From Pseudolactococcus reticulitermitis (GTDB taxonomy: Bacteria; Bacillota; Bacilli; Lactobacillales; Streptococcaceae): DNA of 64,000 bases. Positions 1 to 10,100 of this stretch are shown here, one piece after another (the stretch's first letter is position 1; each line of letters begins with the position of its first letter). The position numbers were made by a program, and so were the translations under genes. The notes below the pieces were generated by a model. The model saw only the letters and a list, made by a program, of their open reading frames with translations. It did no database searches and was not told where the DNA came from. The stretch covers positions 186,001 to 250,000 of the forward strand of contig NZ_BEDT01000003.1 of NCBI RefSeq assembly GCF_002260845.1, in the 5' to 3' direction.

Positions 1-1958
1 GGCATGGGCCAATCTGGATTGTCTGTCGTTGACGCCAAATAGGTCATCATTTCACGGTAGACATCAAGGGCTAGATAGAGTTTAGCCCCCCAGACTGGTG
101 TCATCCGATTATCATAACCTGACCAGACTGCCATCGAATACTTCGGTGTATAGCCGACGAAATTTTCATCTGGCGCGAGTGAACTGCCATCATAAGGACC
201 ATCAATGTTAGCCAAAGCCTGATCATATAAGTTATCATCATAGTTTGATGTTCCTGTTTTACCGGCTTGATTAAGCCCTGGAATGACACCATTCGTCATT
301 GTCCCATTGGTAATCACGCCTTTGAGGATATCAGTGATTACATAGGCTGTCGATGCTTTCATCGCCCGTGTCCGCTCAGGTTTCATAAGCGTTTCCTTAC
401 CTTCTGCATCAACGATTTTATTAACATAGTAAGGTTTAGTATAAATGCCACCAGCACTAAAGGCAGCATAAGCAGCCGCCATCTTCTCAGAGCTTGCGCC
501 CCATTGATTGCCGTCACCATTATTATAACTTGAAATCGCATTTGAATATTGCATATTCGGATAATCAATGCCCAGACCCTCTAGGAAGGCTTGAGACTTA
601 TCCAGACCAACAGCCGCTAGAGTTTTAACCGCTGGGATATTTCTCGACCCCCAGACCGCCTTACGCACAGTAATATTACCTTGATACTGTCTGTCCCAGT
701 CATAGACCGGTGTATTGCCACCGTCGGGGTAAACATACCACGTATCGCCAATGATATCACCCGTTGATTTATAAACGCCATATTCAAAAGCAGGCGCATA
801 ATCTGTCGGTGGTTTCATGGTTGAACCCCAATCTCGGTTGGTCTGAACGGCTTGGTTGAGCCCAAACGTGACATCTGTTGGCAGTTTACGACCGCCGAGC
901 TGGGCAATAACCGCGCCAGAATTGACATCAACGATGGTTGAGGCCACTTGGAACAAATCATCTGGGAAAGCCACGTATTGGTCTGTATTAAAGATATCCC
1001 AAAGTCTTTGTTGCGCCGCATTGTCTAATGGTGTATAGATTTTAAGACCGGCTTTATTGACATCAAGACCTGTTTTATTTTCGACTTCTATGATCACTTG
1101 CTTGATATAGTTATCAAGATAGCTTGGCACTGCTTTGGTGCTTGGTGGTGCTTGCAAGCCATCGTTAATCGGTTCTGCGAGGGCTTGTACCATCTGCTTC
1201 TTAGAAATCTTTTGGTAGCGATACATGGCACGTAGTACCATATCGCGACGTTCTTTTGCTGCTTTCGGATGGGCATACGGATCGTAGGAATTAGGCGCCT
1301 GTGGCATCCCTGCAAGGAGAGCAATCTGTGCCAAATCCAGAGACTTGAGGTCTTTACCAAAATAACTTTTAGCCGCTGTCAACATTCCATAGTAACCATT
1401 GCCCAAATAGGTTTTGTTAATATAGTAGGTAATGATTTCTTCTTTGGTGTTCTGGCGCTCAAGATTGACCGCCATCCAAGCTTCCTGCGCTTTACGTTTA
1501 ATCGTCGCATCTTTCGCCTTGGTCGAGAAGAAAGAGAGCTTAATCAGCTGCTGGGTCAGGGTCGAGCCGCCCTGCATGCTATCATTTTGCGTGTTATGGA
1601 TAACCGACGAAATAATCCGAACCGGATCAACCCCACGGTGCTGGAAGAAACGGTGATCCTCAATCGAAGTAATCGCATCAACCAATTCCAAAGGAATATC
1701 TTTCGTATCGGCTAATTCTCGCTTCTCAATGCCCAGGTCAACTAAGATTTGCCCTTCTTTGTCATAAATGACTGAGGAGGGCTTCGATTGTAACTTAGAT
1801 TCCTCCAATTTTGGCGCATCTTTGGCATAATAAACAAATACGCCAACACCAGCGGCAAAACCGAGAATAATGAGCATAAAAACTGTGATGAGACACCATT
1901 TAATAACTCTGATGACACGAAGATTGATTTTCCGCTTACTTTGTCGTGGATTAGAAAT
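1..1958 (-). CDS. pbp1A: Penicillin-binding protein 1A, class A, C-terminal end off window
   Basis: Bifunctional peptidoglycan glycosyltransferase/transpeptidase anchored by one N-terminal membrane segment. The translation shows the GT51 motifs ([14 protein letters not shown]), then the transpeptidase motifs STMK, SRN and KTGTSN in order, so only the C-terminal tail is missing past position 1. It has no ATG at the 5' end. A near-perfect Shine-Dalgarno (AGGAGGTGAT, 1972-1963) sits 8 nt before an ATT codon at 1958, and an in-frame GTG at 1967 lies inside that Shine-Dalgarno. I chose ATT; GTG is the alternative, and a TAG at 1973 closes the frame upstream. It overlaps the 3' end of recU by 8 nt, the usual recU-pbp1A pairing in streptococci and lactococci, so the two are probably co-transcribed and translationally coupled. 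Confidence 0.93.
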   Translation of the reverse strand, partial: MSNPRQSKRKINLRVIRVIKWCLITVFMLIILGFAAGVGVFVYYAKDAPKLEESKLQSKPSSVIYDKEGQILVDLGIEKRELADTKDIPLELVDAITSIEDHRFFQHRGVDPVRIISSVIHNTQNDSMQGGSTLTQQLIKLSFFSTKAKDATIKRKAQEAWMAVNLERQNTKEEIITYYINKTYLGNGYYGMLTAAKSYFGKDLKSLDLAQIALLAGMPQAPNSYDPYAHPKAAKERRDMVLRAMYRYQKISKKQMVQALAEPINDGLQAPPSTKAVPSYLDNYIKQVIIEVENKTGLDVNKAGLKIYTPLDNAAQQRLWDIFNTDQYVAFPDDLFQVASTIVDVNSGAVIAQLGGRKLPTDVTFGLNQAVQTNRDWGSTMKPPTDYAPAFEYGVYKSTGDIIGDTWYVYPDGGNTPVYDWDRQYQGNITVRKAVWGSRNIPAVKTLAAVGLDKSQAFLEGLGIDYPNMQYSNAISSYNNGDGNQWGASSEKMAAAYAAFSAGGIYTKPYYVNKIVDAEGKETLMKPERTRAMKASTAYVITDILKGVITNGTMTNGVIPGLNQAGKTGTSNYDDNLYDQALANIDGPYDGSSLAPDENFVGYTPKYSMAVWSGYDNRMTPVWGAKLYLALDVYREMMTYLASTTDNPDWPM

Positions 1959-2550
1959 GTGAATCACCTCCTAAAATTTTTTGAATACAGTCGAGATAAG
2001 GGATGCTGGGTAATTGATTGGTCGGCAGTTCATAGCCTTTTGTTTCAATGAATGCTAGTGCGATTGATTTTTGACCGGCTTTTTCTTTAAAAAATGGTAT
2101 CAGATCGCTTGCCTTGAGCAAAAAAGTCCTTGAAAGCGTCGAAAAATGAAGCAAAACAAAGGCAATGCCGTTTTGACTTAAAACATTTTCCATGTGCACG
2201 ATTTGATGCTCGTGAAAGTTTTTCAGTGGGAAGCTTGTTTTATTCTGCGTCTCTTTTGCTTCAAAGTCAAGATAGTGACCTTGGTAAACACCCGAGTAAT
2301 CAGTTGTTGACGCTTGACGGAAATAGGCTTCTGTAATTTTAGCCCGGCTCCGTTGCGGGTAATCAACTTTGACAATCTGAATCGGTGTCGGCTTCTTATG
2401 GATGACTGCCAGCCCATGCGTTAAATAATAATCATTCGTGGCATTAATCTCAGCTTCAAAATTCATCCCACGTTTGCCAAATCTAACCGTCTTGGGCTGT
2501 TTGATTTGCTGTTTTCGTGCAACCGCAACACCACCTGGATATTTAACCAT
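1951..2550 (-). CDS. recU: Holliday junction resolvase RecU
   Basis: A 199-aa endonuclease that resolves Holliday junctions during recombinational repair and chromosome segregation. The body carries the RecU core: GMNFEAEIN near residue 30, then [20 protein letters not shown] near 85-105, which supplies the D and the ExK metal-binding residues of the PD-(D/E)xK fold. Length matches the family. The ATG at 2550 follows AGAGGAACATC. The stop overlaps the start of pbp1A, a conserved arrangement that links recombination with wall synthesis genes. ypsA is divergent across a 266-bp intergenic region. Confidence 0.95.
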   Translation of the reverse strand: MVKYPGGVAVARKQQIKQPKTVRFGKRGMNFEAEINATNDYYLTHGLAVIHKKPTPIQIVKVDYPQRSRAKITEAYFRQASTTDYSGVYQGHYLDFEAKETQNKTSFPLKNFHEHQIVHMENVLSQNGIAFVLLHFSTLSRTFLLKASDLIPFFKEKAGQKSIALAFIETKGYELPTNQLPSIPYLDCIQKILGGDSHF

Positions 2551-2670
2551 GATGTTCCTCTCTCATACTTTAGATTATTTTATCAAAAGTACCTTTTCTT
2601 ACCCACTTTTAATAAAATACAGTTATAATTAGTTTACAGTATTATAGTAGAATATACAAGCATCTTGCTG

Positions 2671-2778
2671 TATAATGCGGTAAAAGTGGCATTTATAGGC
2701 CTGTTTTTCCGACTTAAACTAAATAAAACGTGGCGAAAGACGGCTTGCCTCCAAAAAAACAGGCTATTGCGGTATAAT
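2671..2778 (+). promoter_or_regulatory. Probable promoter and leader of ypsA
   Basis: The recU-ypsA gap holds two TATAAT boxes reading toward ypsA (2671-2676 and 2773-2778), neither with a good -35 at 17 bp. Between them CCTGTTTTT (2700-2708) can pair with AAAAACAGG (2755-2763), giving a 9-bp stem. No gene is seen here. The promoter call is tentative. Confidence 0.4.
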
Positions 2779-2816
2779 CAATCATAGGACGATTTAGAAA
2801 TGGATAGATAGAAAAT

Positions 2817-3344
2817 ATGAAAACACTCCTCATTGTCGGCTACAGTGCCTTTGATTTAGGCATTTTTGACGAAAAAGATCTGAAATTAACCGTCATTAAG
2901 AGAGCCATTCGCAAAAATCTGGAAGCTTTTGCAGCTGATGGTCTAGAATGGCTAATCTTTAGTGGTAACCTAGGCTTTGAATACTGGGTACTTGAAGTTG
3001 CGAGTGAGATGAAAGCCGATTATCACTTTAAATTTGCGACGATTTTCCCGTTTAAAACACATGGTCAGAATTGGAATGAGGCCAATCAGGCAAAACTTGC
3101 GCTGTTTAAGCAGGTTGACTTTATCCAATACGCCTATGATGCCTATCAAAATGCAGGTCAATTTCGCGAGTATCATCACTTCTTAATCAGCAATGCGGAT
3201 GGCGCTTTTGTCTTTTACGATGAAGAGAATGAGACTAAATTAAAATATTTAGTCGCCCAGTTACAGCAGACTGACAATTTTCCAGTCCGCATGTTGCGGT
3301 TTGATGCTTTGCAAGATATGGCAGATGAAATGAATCAAGACTAA
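2817..3344 (+). CDS. ypsA: YpsA / DUF1273 SLOG-family protein
   Basis: A 175-aa cytoplasmic protein of the YpsA (DUF1273, SLOG Rossmann-like) family. The N-terminal strand MKTLLIVGYSAFDLGIF and the later SGNLGFEYW motif are typical. B. subtilis YpsA affects cell division and oxidative stress; the biochemical role is not settled. In many Firmicutes gpsB follows ypsA, but here a terminator and a convergent surface-protein gene follow directly. The length is normal. Confidence 0.9.
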   Translation: MKTLLIVGYSAFDLGIFDEKDLKLTVIKRAIRKNLEAFAADGLEWLIFSGNLGFEYWVLEVASEMKADYHFKFATIFPFKTHGQNWNEANQAKLALFKQVDFIQYAYDAYQNAGQFREYHHFLISNADGAFVFYDEENETKLKYLVAQLQQTDNFPVRMLRFDALQDMADEMNQD

Positions 3345-3348
3345 CATT

Positions 3349-3389
3349 AAAAAGCCTGACACATCTCAGATGGGTGTGTCAGGCTTTTT
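3349..3389. terminator. Bidirectional intrinsic terminator, ypsA / lectin protein
   Basis: A perfect 15-bp stem (AAAAAGCCTGACACA with TGTGTCAGGCTTTTT) and an 11-nt loop, with A and T runs on both flanks, sit between two convergent genes. Confidence 0.93.
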
Positions 3390-3401
3390 CTTAGTGATGT
3401 T

Positions 3402-5843
3402 TTATTTGACATTACTCACATCTTTTTTTCTTTTTTTCCAAAATGTTAGGACACCAAGTGCAGCAACAACTGCTGTCAAAATAACACCTGTCGTTTTGAT
3501 AGCTTGTTCTTTACTTTCGCCTGTAACAGGGAGTAAAATCTTGTCATCCACGATACCTGCTGTCTGTTTGTCACTTTGATTATTTTTATGTGCTAAGGGA
3601 TGTACAACAGTTTTAGGTGTTTTTGGCGTATTAGGTGTGTTCGGAACATTTGGTGTTTCTGGTGTATTGGGTGTGTTCGGAACATTTGGTGTTTCTGGTG
3701 TATTGGGTGTGTTAGGGACATTTGGTGTTTCTGGCGTGTTCGGTGTGTTAGGCGTATTGGGTGTTTCAGGGGTAACCGGTGGTTCTGGAATGTCAGTAAA
3801 GGCTTCTTCTTGCCAGTTAACTTGGTATGTGTTGGTGTTCAGTTGTAAACTTTGTTGATGAACAACTGGTGTTTCTTTCCAAGTTGTCACGACTGATTTT
3901 GTGATTTCTTCCCATGCTTGTTCAGGACTTGAGGTGTAAACCAAGGAATTGATTTTTACTTGTTGCAAATTAGACGCATAGCCTGTTGAACCTGATACCA
4001 TAAATTTCACATTGGTTCCAGCTTCTTTGAGCCATTCTGAAATATTTTGTGTCCAGGTATGTCCTTGGTAGCTAATGGTCATAGTTTGGCTTGCAGCGTC
4101 ATAATGGATTTGAATCGTTTGCCATGGTGTTGTTTGACCATTATCACCACTGATGACATCGGCAAGTTGACTTTCTTTATTTACATCGCCATTAATGGTA
4201 TTAATGTCCATTTGTCCAATCCCTTTATTTTGACCTTGACTTGGGTCATCAATAAAGTAAGGATTGCCACCGATGCCATCATAAGTATCCCCATAGGTAT
4301 GGACTGTCCCATGCGCATCGGTGTAAATAAAGGCGCCGAAGCTGCGACCGTTCATGTTATCTTGAGGTGTCCCATCTGCCTTGGTTTGAAGTGGGTCGGC
4401 ATTATATGGTAAAGCACCGTGAGCTTCAGCAAGTTTTTTATTGTTATATTGACTGGCATTATCTGCCTGAACATCTTTGATGTTGTTGTAGTAAGTATCC
4501 AGTTTAAAGCCAAAGGAGTGATTGAGATAGCCTAAACCAAAGGAATTACCCCAATGTCCAACATCCGCATTACCGATTGGATTGAAACCAAAAGAAATGC
4601 CGTCGCCACCTTTTTCAGAGCCGGTATGGACTTGCACCCATTTGCCATCTTTTTCTTTGATCCATTTGGTCGCACCGCCGCCGCTTTTTTCGACACTGTG
4701 GCTACCCAGATTGACACTGGCATTCAAATCAAAATCTTGTGATAAGTCAATGCCTTTATCACTGCCTAAAATCGCAGTGCCCGCTTGGTCGTTTTTATCT
4801 GGTGTCAGCTGAATAACATTATTGACATGATCAAGCGTCGCATTGTTGCCGATTTTTTGACCTGTCACAGTATCATTGATATTGTCAGGGATCCTAAAGC
4901 CTTTTGTTTCGTCTACAATTTTGCCTTGTTTATTTTTCGTGAAGATGATTTTTTTCGTTTGTTGGGCATCCGTATAGTAAGTTTGACCCACTTTGACAGC
5001 TTCTAGTTGGACTGAATTGCCATTTTCGTCATAAACAGTATTTGGCGCAACATCACCTTTTATTGTGGCATGCGATGTTTTTTCCCCATCTTTTGGCGTT
5101 GTGACGACATTTGAAACAAGCGTTTGACCATCCGCTGTTTTGCCAGTGGTCGCGTCGTAAGTTGGTAAAGTATTGCCTTGTTCAGTTGATTTTTGAACAG
5201 GCGTACCAGTCGTTGTCGTCACATCACCAACAATGGCTGTCTTTGATTTGTCCGCAGATGTATAGGTGCCACTTGTGACATTGCCGTTGACATCTGTTGT
5301 CACACCGTCAAAATCTGATACAGCATTTTTAACTTGGTCTGGTGTTTTATTAGCGATAGCACCTGTTTGAGAACCTGTCACATCGCTAGTGACGGCTGCG
5401 CCGTTTGCTTGTGCAAGTTGTTCTGCTTGCGCATAAGTTAAATTGGTTTCATTGTGATTGTCACTTGATACTTTTTTGACATTTGTCACGCCATCAGGTG
5501 TTGTCGCAGCTGCTGTTTGAGCATTTCCGGTTTGCGCTGAGGCTGTTTCTGGGGTTACTTCATCTGCATAAGCAAGATTTTCAGCTGTTGTGCTGGATGC
5601 GACAGCTTTTTCAGTCGTTCTAATGTCATCCGCATTGACGTTATCAAAGTTTTTAATGGTACAAGTGAATTGGTTCACCTCGGAAACTACCTTGTCTGGG
5701 GCATCGTTTGTTTCCTTCGCCTGACAGTCATTTTCATCAATAAAACCTGCCCTGAGTGTGCCTGCAACAATTGCAAAAAAAGCCCCAGCTTGTACTAAAA
5801 GTTTATGTTCTCTTAGTAACTTTTTCTTTTCTTTTTGTGTCAT
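3402..5843 (-). CDS. LPXTG-anchored L-type lectin surface protein
   Basis: An 813-aa secreted, wall-anchored protein. The N-terminus has a basic stretch and a hydrophobic segment (residues about 16-32), a plausible but unusual export signal. Residues about 35-360 are Thr/Ala-rich and repetitive. Residues about 360-635 form a legume-type (L-type) lectin domain, with motifs such as GISFGFNP, HSFGFKLDTYYN and WQTIQIHYD. A Pro/Thr-rich stalk (about 685-740) follows, then LPVTGE near 769, a hydrophobic segment and a KKRKK tail, which is the sortase sorting signal. It probably binds host, plant or microbial glycans. The start is ATG with GGAGG 6 nt upstream. The 22-bp repeat array lies about 320 bp upstream. 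Confidence 0.88.
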   Translation of the reverse strand: MTQKEKKKLLREHKLLVQAGAFFAIVAGTLRAGFIDENDCQAKETNDAPDKVVSEVNQFTCTIKNFDNVNADDIRTTEKAVASSTTAENLAYADEVTPETASAQTGNAQTAAATTPDGVTNVKKVSSDNHNETNLTYAQAEQLAQANGAAVTSDVTGSQTGAIANKTPDQVKNAVSDFDGVTTDVNGNVTSGTYTSADKSKTAIVGDVTTTTGTPVQKSTEQGNTLPTYDATTGKTADGQTLVSNVVTTPKDGEKTSHATIKGDVAPNTVYDENGNSVQLEAVKVGQTYYTDAQQTKKIIFTKNKQGKIVDETKGFRIPDNINDTVTGQKIGNNATLDHVNNVIQLTPDKNDQAGTAILGSDKGIDLSQDFDLNASVNLGSHSVEKSGGGATKWIKEKDGKWVQVHTGSEKGGDGISFGFNPIGNADVGHWGNSFGLGYLNHSFGFKLDTYYNNIKDVQADNASQYNNKKLAEAHGALPYNADPLQTKADGTPQDNMNGRSFGAFIYTDAHGTVHTYGDTYDGIGGNPYFIDDPSQGQNKGIGQMDINTINGDVNKESQLADVISGDNGQTTPWQTIQIHYDAASQTMTISYQGHTWTQNISEWLKEAGTNVKFMVSGSTGYASNLQQVKINSLVYTSSPEQAWEEITKSVVTTWKETPVVHQQSLQLNTNTYQVNWQEEAFTDIPEPPVTPETPNTPNTPNTPETPNVPNTPNTPETPNVPNTPNTPETPNVPNTPNTPKTPKTVVHPLAHKNNQSDKQTAGIVDDKILLPVTGESKEQAIKTTGVILTAVVAALGVLTFWKKRKKDVSNVK
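3622..3780 (-). repeat. 36-bp in-frame repeats encoding the PNTPNTPETPNV stalk
   Basis: About three copies of a 36-bp unit, plus partial units, lie inside the lectin gene and encode PNTPNTPETPNV-type repeats just before the sorting signal. Such wall-spanning stalks readily change copy number. Unit length is a multiple of three, so copy changes keep the frame. Confidence 0.85.
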
Positions 5844-6160
5844 CCTCTGCCTCCATCTACTTTAGGTTCGATTTTTCCACGATTTTTCAACTATGAAGCC
5901 TTGTGGTATCAACCCCTATATCCACCACCTATTGTACTCCTTCCTCACAGATATATCTAATAAAAAGCCTTTTTTTATTTCGCTTTTTATATGTTATTAA
6001 ATTTTTATGAAACACCTTTTCTAGCCATTGAAAACCAATTATCCCAAGAATAGTCCCTGCTATTTTATGCGATAAAAGACAAAACAAAAGTCAAAATAAG
6101 GCGATTTCAGCGCAACTAATTGACAGATGAGCTGACTGACACACGGTGTAACAACATTTT
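5844..6160. other. AT-rich gap upstream of lectin gene
   Basis: No gene is recognised. The lectin-gene Shine-Dalgarno is at the left end. I see no promoter with two good hexamers on the minus strand, so the transcription start is unclear. Confidence 0.5.
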
Positions 6161-6166
6161 TTTGCT

Positions 6167-6358
6167 ACTGCTCATACAATTTTCTGTTACTGCTCGTGCA
6201 ATTTTTTGTTACTGCTCCTACAACAATTTTTTACTGCTCGTGCAATTTTTTGTTACTGCTCCTGCAACAATTTTTTACTGCTCGTGCAATATTTTTTTAC
6301 TGCTACTGTAACAATCTTTTACTGCTCCTGTAACAATTTTTTACTGCTCCTGTAATAG
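6167..6358. repeat. Nine-copy 22-bp phased tandem array (ACTGCTC + 15 bp)
   Basis: The heptamer ACTGCT(C/A) begins at 6167, 6189, 6211, 6233, 6255, 6277, 6299, 6321 and 6343, exactly 22 bp apart each time. The 15-bp linkers are T-rich and vary among forms such as GTGCAATTTTTTGTT and CTGTAACAATTTTTT, yet never change length. A 22-bp period is not a multiple of three, so this is not coding, and it equals about two helical turns. It resembles iterons or phased protein-binding sites. No replication gene is nearby. Confidence 0.9.
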
Positions 6359-6369
6359 ATGTGTATCAA

Positions 6370-6403
6370 AAAAACAGCCTTTTCAGCAAGAAAGCCTGTT
6401 TTT
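6370..6403 (-). terminator. Terminator after the dead LPXTG gene
   Basis: A 13-bp stem with one mismatch (AAAAACAGCCTTT with AAAGCCTGTTTTT) and an 8-nt loop follows the sorting-signal fragment on the minus strand. Confidence 0.75.
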
Positions 6404-6443
6404 GGGAGGGCGATTTAAGGGCTCAAATAGACTGTTTCATCTG

Positions 6444-7056
6444 CTATTTCATTTCTTTCCCAAATTTCTTACCAAGTTTGACCCATGACAGAAAGCTGAC
6501 CAAGGCGACTAAGAGGAAACCAAGGATGAGATGGAACACATTTTGACAGTCACCTGTTCTAGGCAACTGTTGACCTGTCGTTGGTAATGTTTGACCAGTT
6601 GTTGGCAACTGTTGGCCTGCTTGCCCAGGATTAGTCGGTTTATAGACAAAGCTGAAGGTTTGGAGGCTGCTGAAAAACTCAATTTCTCGTAAATTTTCAA
6701 AATATAAATCGCTTAACCACACACTTCCATTTTTGAAAAAACATTAAATATGTTAGTTTTTCAGCAGCCTTGAAAGTTTGGGCTTGATCTGTAATCATGG
6801 CAGTAATTTTATACGTAAAGTGTTCACCGTTTGGTAATTCCAAATTATTCTGAACTGTGACAGGAGGCTCCGGAATTACCTCTCCCACGGTCACTTTCTC
6901 GGTATGGAGCACGGTACGTTGACCCGCAACATCCTGCGCAAAGCTGATGGTATAGTCATTGCTGAATTTGGCGACAAGCGTTAAGTCCGTGTGGACATTC
7001 TGGATTGGAAATGCGACATCCTCTCCATTCTCTTCTGTTTTGATGATTGACAGCAA
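6444..7056 (-). pseudogene. Remnant of an LPXTG surface protein, split by a MITE-like insertion
   Basis: Two overlapping reading frames together spell the C-terminal part of a wall-anchored protein. The upstream part (6771-7056) has beta-rich, Ig-like or MucBP-like sequence ending ITDQAQTF. The downstream part resumes at TFSFVYKPTNPG and carries three tandem motifs (LPTTGQ, LPTTGQ, LPRTGD), a hydrophobic segment and a basic tail. The 118-bp offset between the duplicated target sites (107-bp element plus 11-bp duplication) shifts the frame. Removing it restores DQAQTFSFVYKP. The N-terminal part and the signal peptide are also missing, since the rpoC terminator lies just upstream. It is therefore a dead gene remnant. 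Confidence 0.85.
6664..6770. mobile_element. 107-bp MITE-like element with 16-bp inverted ends and 11-bp target duplication
   Basis: Ends AGGCTGCTGAAAAACT (6664-6679) and AGTTTTTCAGCAGCCT (6755-6770) are perfect inverted repeats. TGAAGGTTTGG (6653-6663) and TGAAAGTTTGG (6771-6781) abut both ends and differ at one base, as an aged target-site duplication would. It has no coding capacity, so it is non-autonomous. The parent transposon is not in the window. Confidence 0.85.
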
Positions 7057-7060
7057 AGCA

Positions 7061-7107
7061 AAAAATCACAGGAGCCTACGTTTGAACAAGGCTCTCCTGT
7101 GATTTTT
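7061..7107 (-). terminator. rpoBC operon terminator
   Basis: A 14-bp perfect stem (AAAAATCACAGGAG with CTCCTGTGATTTTT), 14 bp after the rpoC stop, followed by a T-run on the minus strand. Confidence 0.93.
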
Positions 7108-7120
7108 GTATTTTTAACGC

Positions 7121-10100
7121 TTATTCAGTGACTTCTGCCACAACTTCTGGTGTTTCAGTTTCAGCAACTTTTGCTAATGGTTCAAGGTTACGGTAACGTG
7201 CCATACCAGTACCAGCTGGGATGATTTTACCGATGATAACATTTTCCTTAAGGCCAAGCAATGGATCTTTCTTGCCACGAATGGCAGCATCAGTCAAGAC
7301 ACGCGTTGTTTCTTGGAAAGATGCAGCAGACAAGAATGAGTTGGTTTCAAGCGAAGCTTTAGTGATCCCCATGAGGACTGGACGAGATGTCGCAGGCACG
7401 CCACCATCAAAGAGAATTTGTTGGTTGGCTTGCTCGAAATCAGCGATGTCCATAAGGGTACCCGGCAAGAGATCTGTATCACCAGCATCCATGACGCGGA
7501 CTTTACGGAGCATTTGACGGACCATGACCTCAACGTGCTTGTCGCCAATTTCAACCCCTTGGCTTCTATAGACTTTTTGCACTTCGGCAAGCAAGTAGGT
7601 TTCAACTGAAAGTGTATCGCGAACTTGAAGCAAGTGTTTAGGCTGAATAGACCCCTCAGTCAACGGTGTCCCACGGTGAATGAAATCGCCAACTTCAACA
7701 TGCATACGCGCTGTAAATGGCACTTCGTATGTCCGTGTATCCGTTTCGCCTTTGACCGTTACTTCTTTCTTACGTGTCGCAGCTTCTTCAGTGATTTCGA
7801 TGACTTCGCCTGTTACTTCAGTGATGACCGCTTCCCCTTTAGGGTTACGGGCTTCAAAGATTTCTTGGATACGAGGGAGACCTTGGGTGATATCTTCAGA
7901 TGACGCCACACCACCCGTGTGGAAGGTCCGCATGGTCAACTGTGTACCTGGCTCACCGATGGATTGGGCAGCGATTGTGCCGACTGCTTCACCCACTTCA
8001 ACTGCATCACCAGTTGCCAAGTTGACACCATAACAATGTTTGCAGACACCATGACGTGTTTTACATGTAAAGACTGAACGGATTGTTACTTCTTTGATGC
8101 CAGCTGCAACGATTTGCGCTGCAATGGCTTCTGTAATCAGCTCATCTTCACCGATGAGTTGTTCACCTGTTTCAGGATGAACAACCGTTTTACGTGTGTA
8201 ACGACCATTGAGACGTTCGGCTAATGGTTCAACCATTTCCTTACCAGTCGCAATATCGCTAATCACAAGACCACGGTCAGAACCACAGTCATCTTCACGG
8301 ATAATCACATCTTGGGCCACGTCAACGAGACGACGTGTCAAGTAACCAGAATCGGCTGTTTTAAGGGCCGTATCAGTCATCCCTTTACGGGCACCATGGG
8401 TCGAGAAGAACATTTCCAAAACGGACAAGCCTTCACGGAAGTTGGAGATGATTGGGAGCTCCATGATTTTACCATTTGGCGCTGCCATCAAGCCACGCAT
8501 ACCCGCGAGCTGTGAGAAGTTGGAAATATTACCACGGGCACCTGAGTCCATCATCATGACGATTGGATTCGACATATCTTGGGCATCAATCAGGCGACGT
8601 TCAAGTTCTTCTTTGGCACCACGCCAAACGTCTGTTACCATGGTATAACGTTCATCATCCGTCATAGCACCACGACGGAATTTCTTGGTGATTTGCGCTA
8701 CTTTATCATGGGCTTCTTCGATAATTAAGTTTTTATCTGCAACGACAGGAATATCTGCGATCCCTACAGTCAAACCAGCCTTAGTTGAATGGTGGTAACC
8801 GAGGTCTTTGAGACGGTCAAGCATTTCAGATGTCAAAGTCGTGCGGAAGCGTTTGAAGACTTCTGCGATGATGTTACCCAAATGTTTTTTCTTGAATGGT
8901 GGCACCAAGTCAAGCTTTTGGATAAATTCTGCAACATTGTCACCAGGCGCCATGAAGAAACGGTCGTCTGTTTGTGAGGTCAAGTTTTCTTGCGTGGGTT
9001 CATTCAGATAAGGGAACTCTTCTGGCATAATCGCATTGAACAAGATTTTACCAACAGTCGTTGCCATAACCTTATCTTTTTGGTCTGCCGTCCAAGGTTT
9101 GTTGAGTGATTTCGTTGCAATCCCGACACGTGTGTGCAGGTGAACGTAACCATTGCGCCAAGCCAATTCAGCTTCATTAGCGTCAGCAAAGACCATGCCT
9201 TCACCTTCGCGACCTGCTTCTTCCATGGTGATGTAGTAGTTACCCAAGACCATATCCTGTGACGGTGTGACAACTGGTTTACCATCTTTCGGGTTCAGAA
9301 TGTGCTCAGCAGCTAGCATCAAGATACGCGCTTCTGCTTGGGCTTCTTCAGAAAGTGGCAAGTGAATCGCCATTTGGTCACCATCGAAATCGGCATTGTA
9401 GGCCTCACACACAAGTGGGTGAAGACGAATAGCACGACCATCGATCAAGACGGGTTCAAAAGCTTGGATACCGAGACGGTGAAGGGTCGGTGCGCGGTTA
9501 AGCAACACTGGGTGTTCTTTAATCACATCTTCAAGGACATCCCAAACATCTGGATCTTGACGTTCAACCTTACGTTTGGCAGCACGGATATTCGGTGCCA
9601 TGTCACGTTTGACAACTTCACTCATAACGAATGGTTTGAAGAGCTCAATCGCCATTTCACGTGGCACACCACATTGGTACATTTTAAGGGTTGGTCCCAC
9701 GACGATAACCGAACGACCAGAGTAGTCGACACGTTTACCGAGCAAGTTTTGACGGAAACGGCCTTGTTTCCCTTTCAGCATATGGCTGAGAGATTTAAGT
9801 GGCCGGTTACCTGGACCAGTAATCGGACGACCACGACGACCATTATCGACAAGCGCATCTACAGCTTCTTGCAACATCCGTTTTTCGTTTTGAACGATGA
9901 TATTGGGTGCGTTTAATTCCATCAAACGTTTCAAACGGTTGTTTCGGTTGATGACACGACGGTACAAGTCATTCAAGTCAGAAGTCGCAAATCGACCACC
10001 GTCAAGTTGCACCATTGGCCGCAAATCAGGTGGGATGACTGGTAAAACATTAAGTACCATCCACTCTAATTTGTTGTTTGATTTGTTGAAAGCATCCAAG

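Noticed and set aside
1269-1715. A 148-aa plus-strand ORF within pbp1A
   Set aside because: The minus-strand frame carries the PBP1A motifs throughout.
6120-6311. A 63-aa leucine/phenylalanine-rich ORF across the 22-bp repeats
   Set aside because: The repeat period is 22 bp, so a real reading frame would shift each unit. It is a chance frame in T-rich repeats with no start signal.
6167-6358. CRISPR array
   Set aside because: The conserved part is only 7 bp with 15-bp linkers that repeat among themselves, there are no cas genes, and spacers are not unique.
9338-9916. A 192-aa plus-strand ORF opposite rpoC
   Set aside because: It is antisense to the conserved rpoC core, lacks a Shine-Dalgarno and shows no domain. 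It is a codon-bias shadow.
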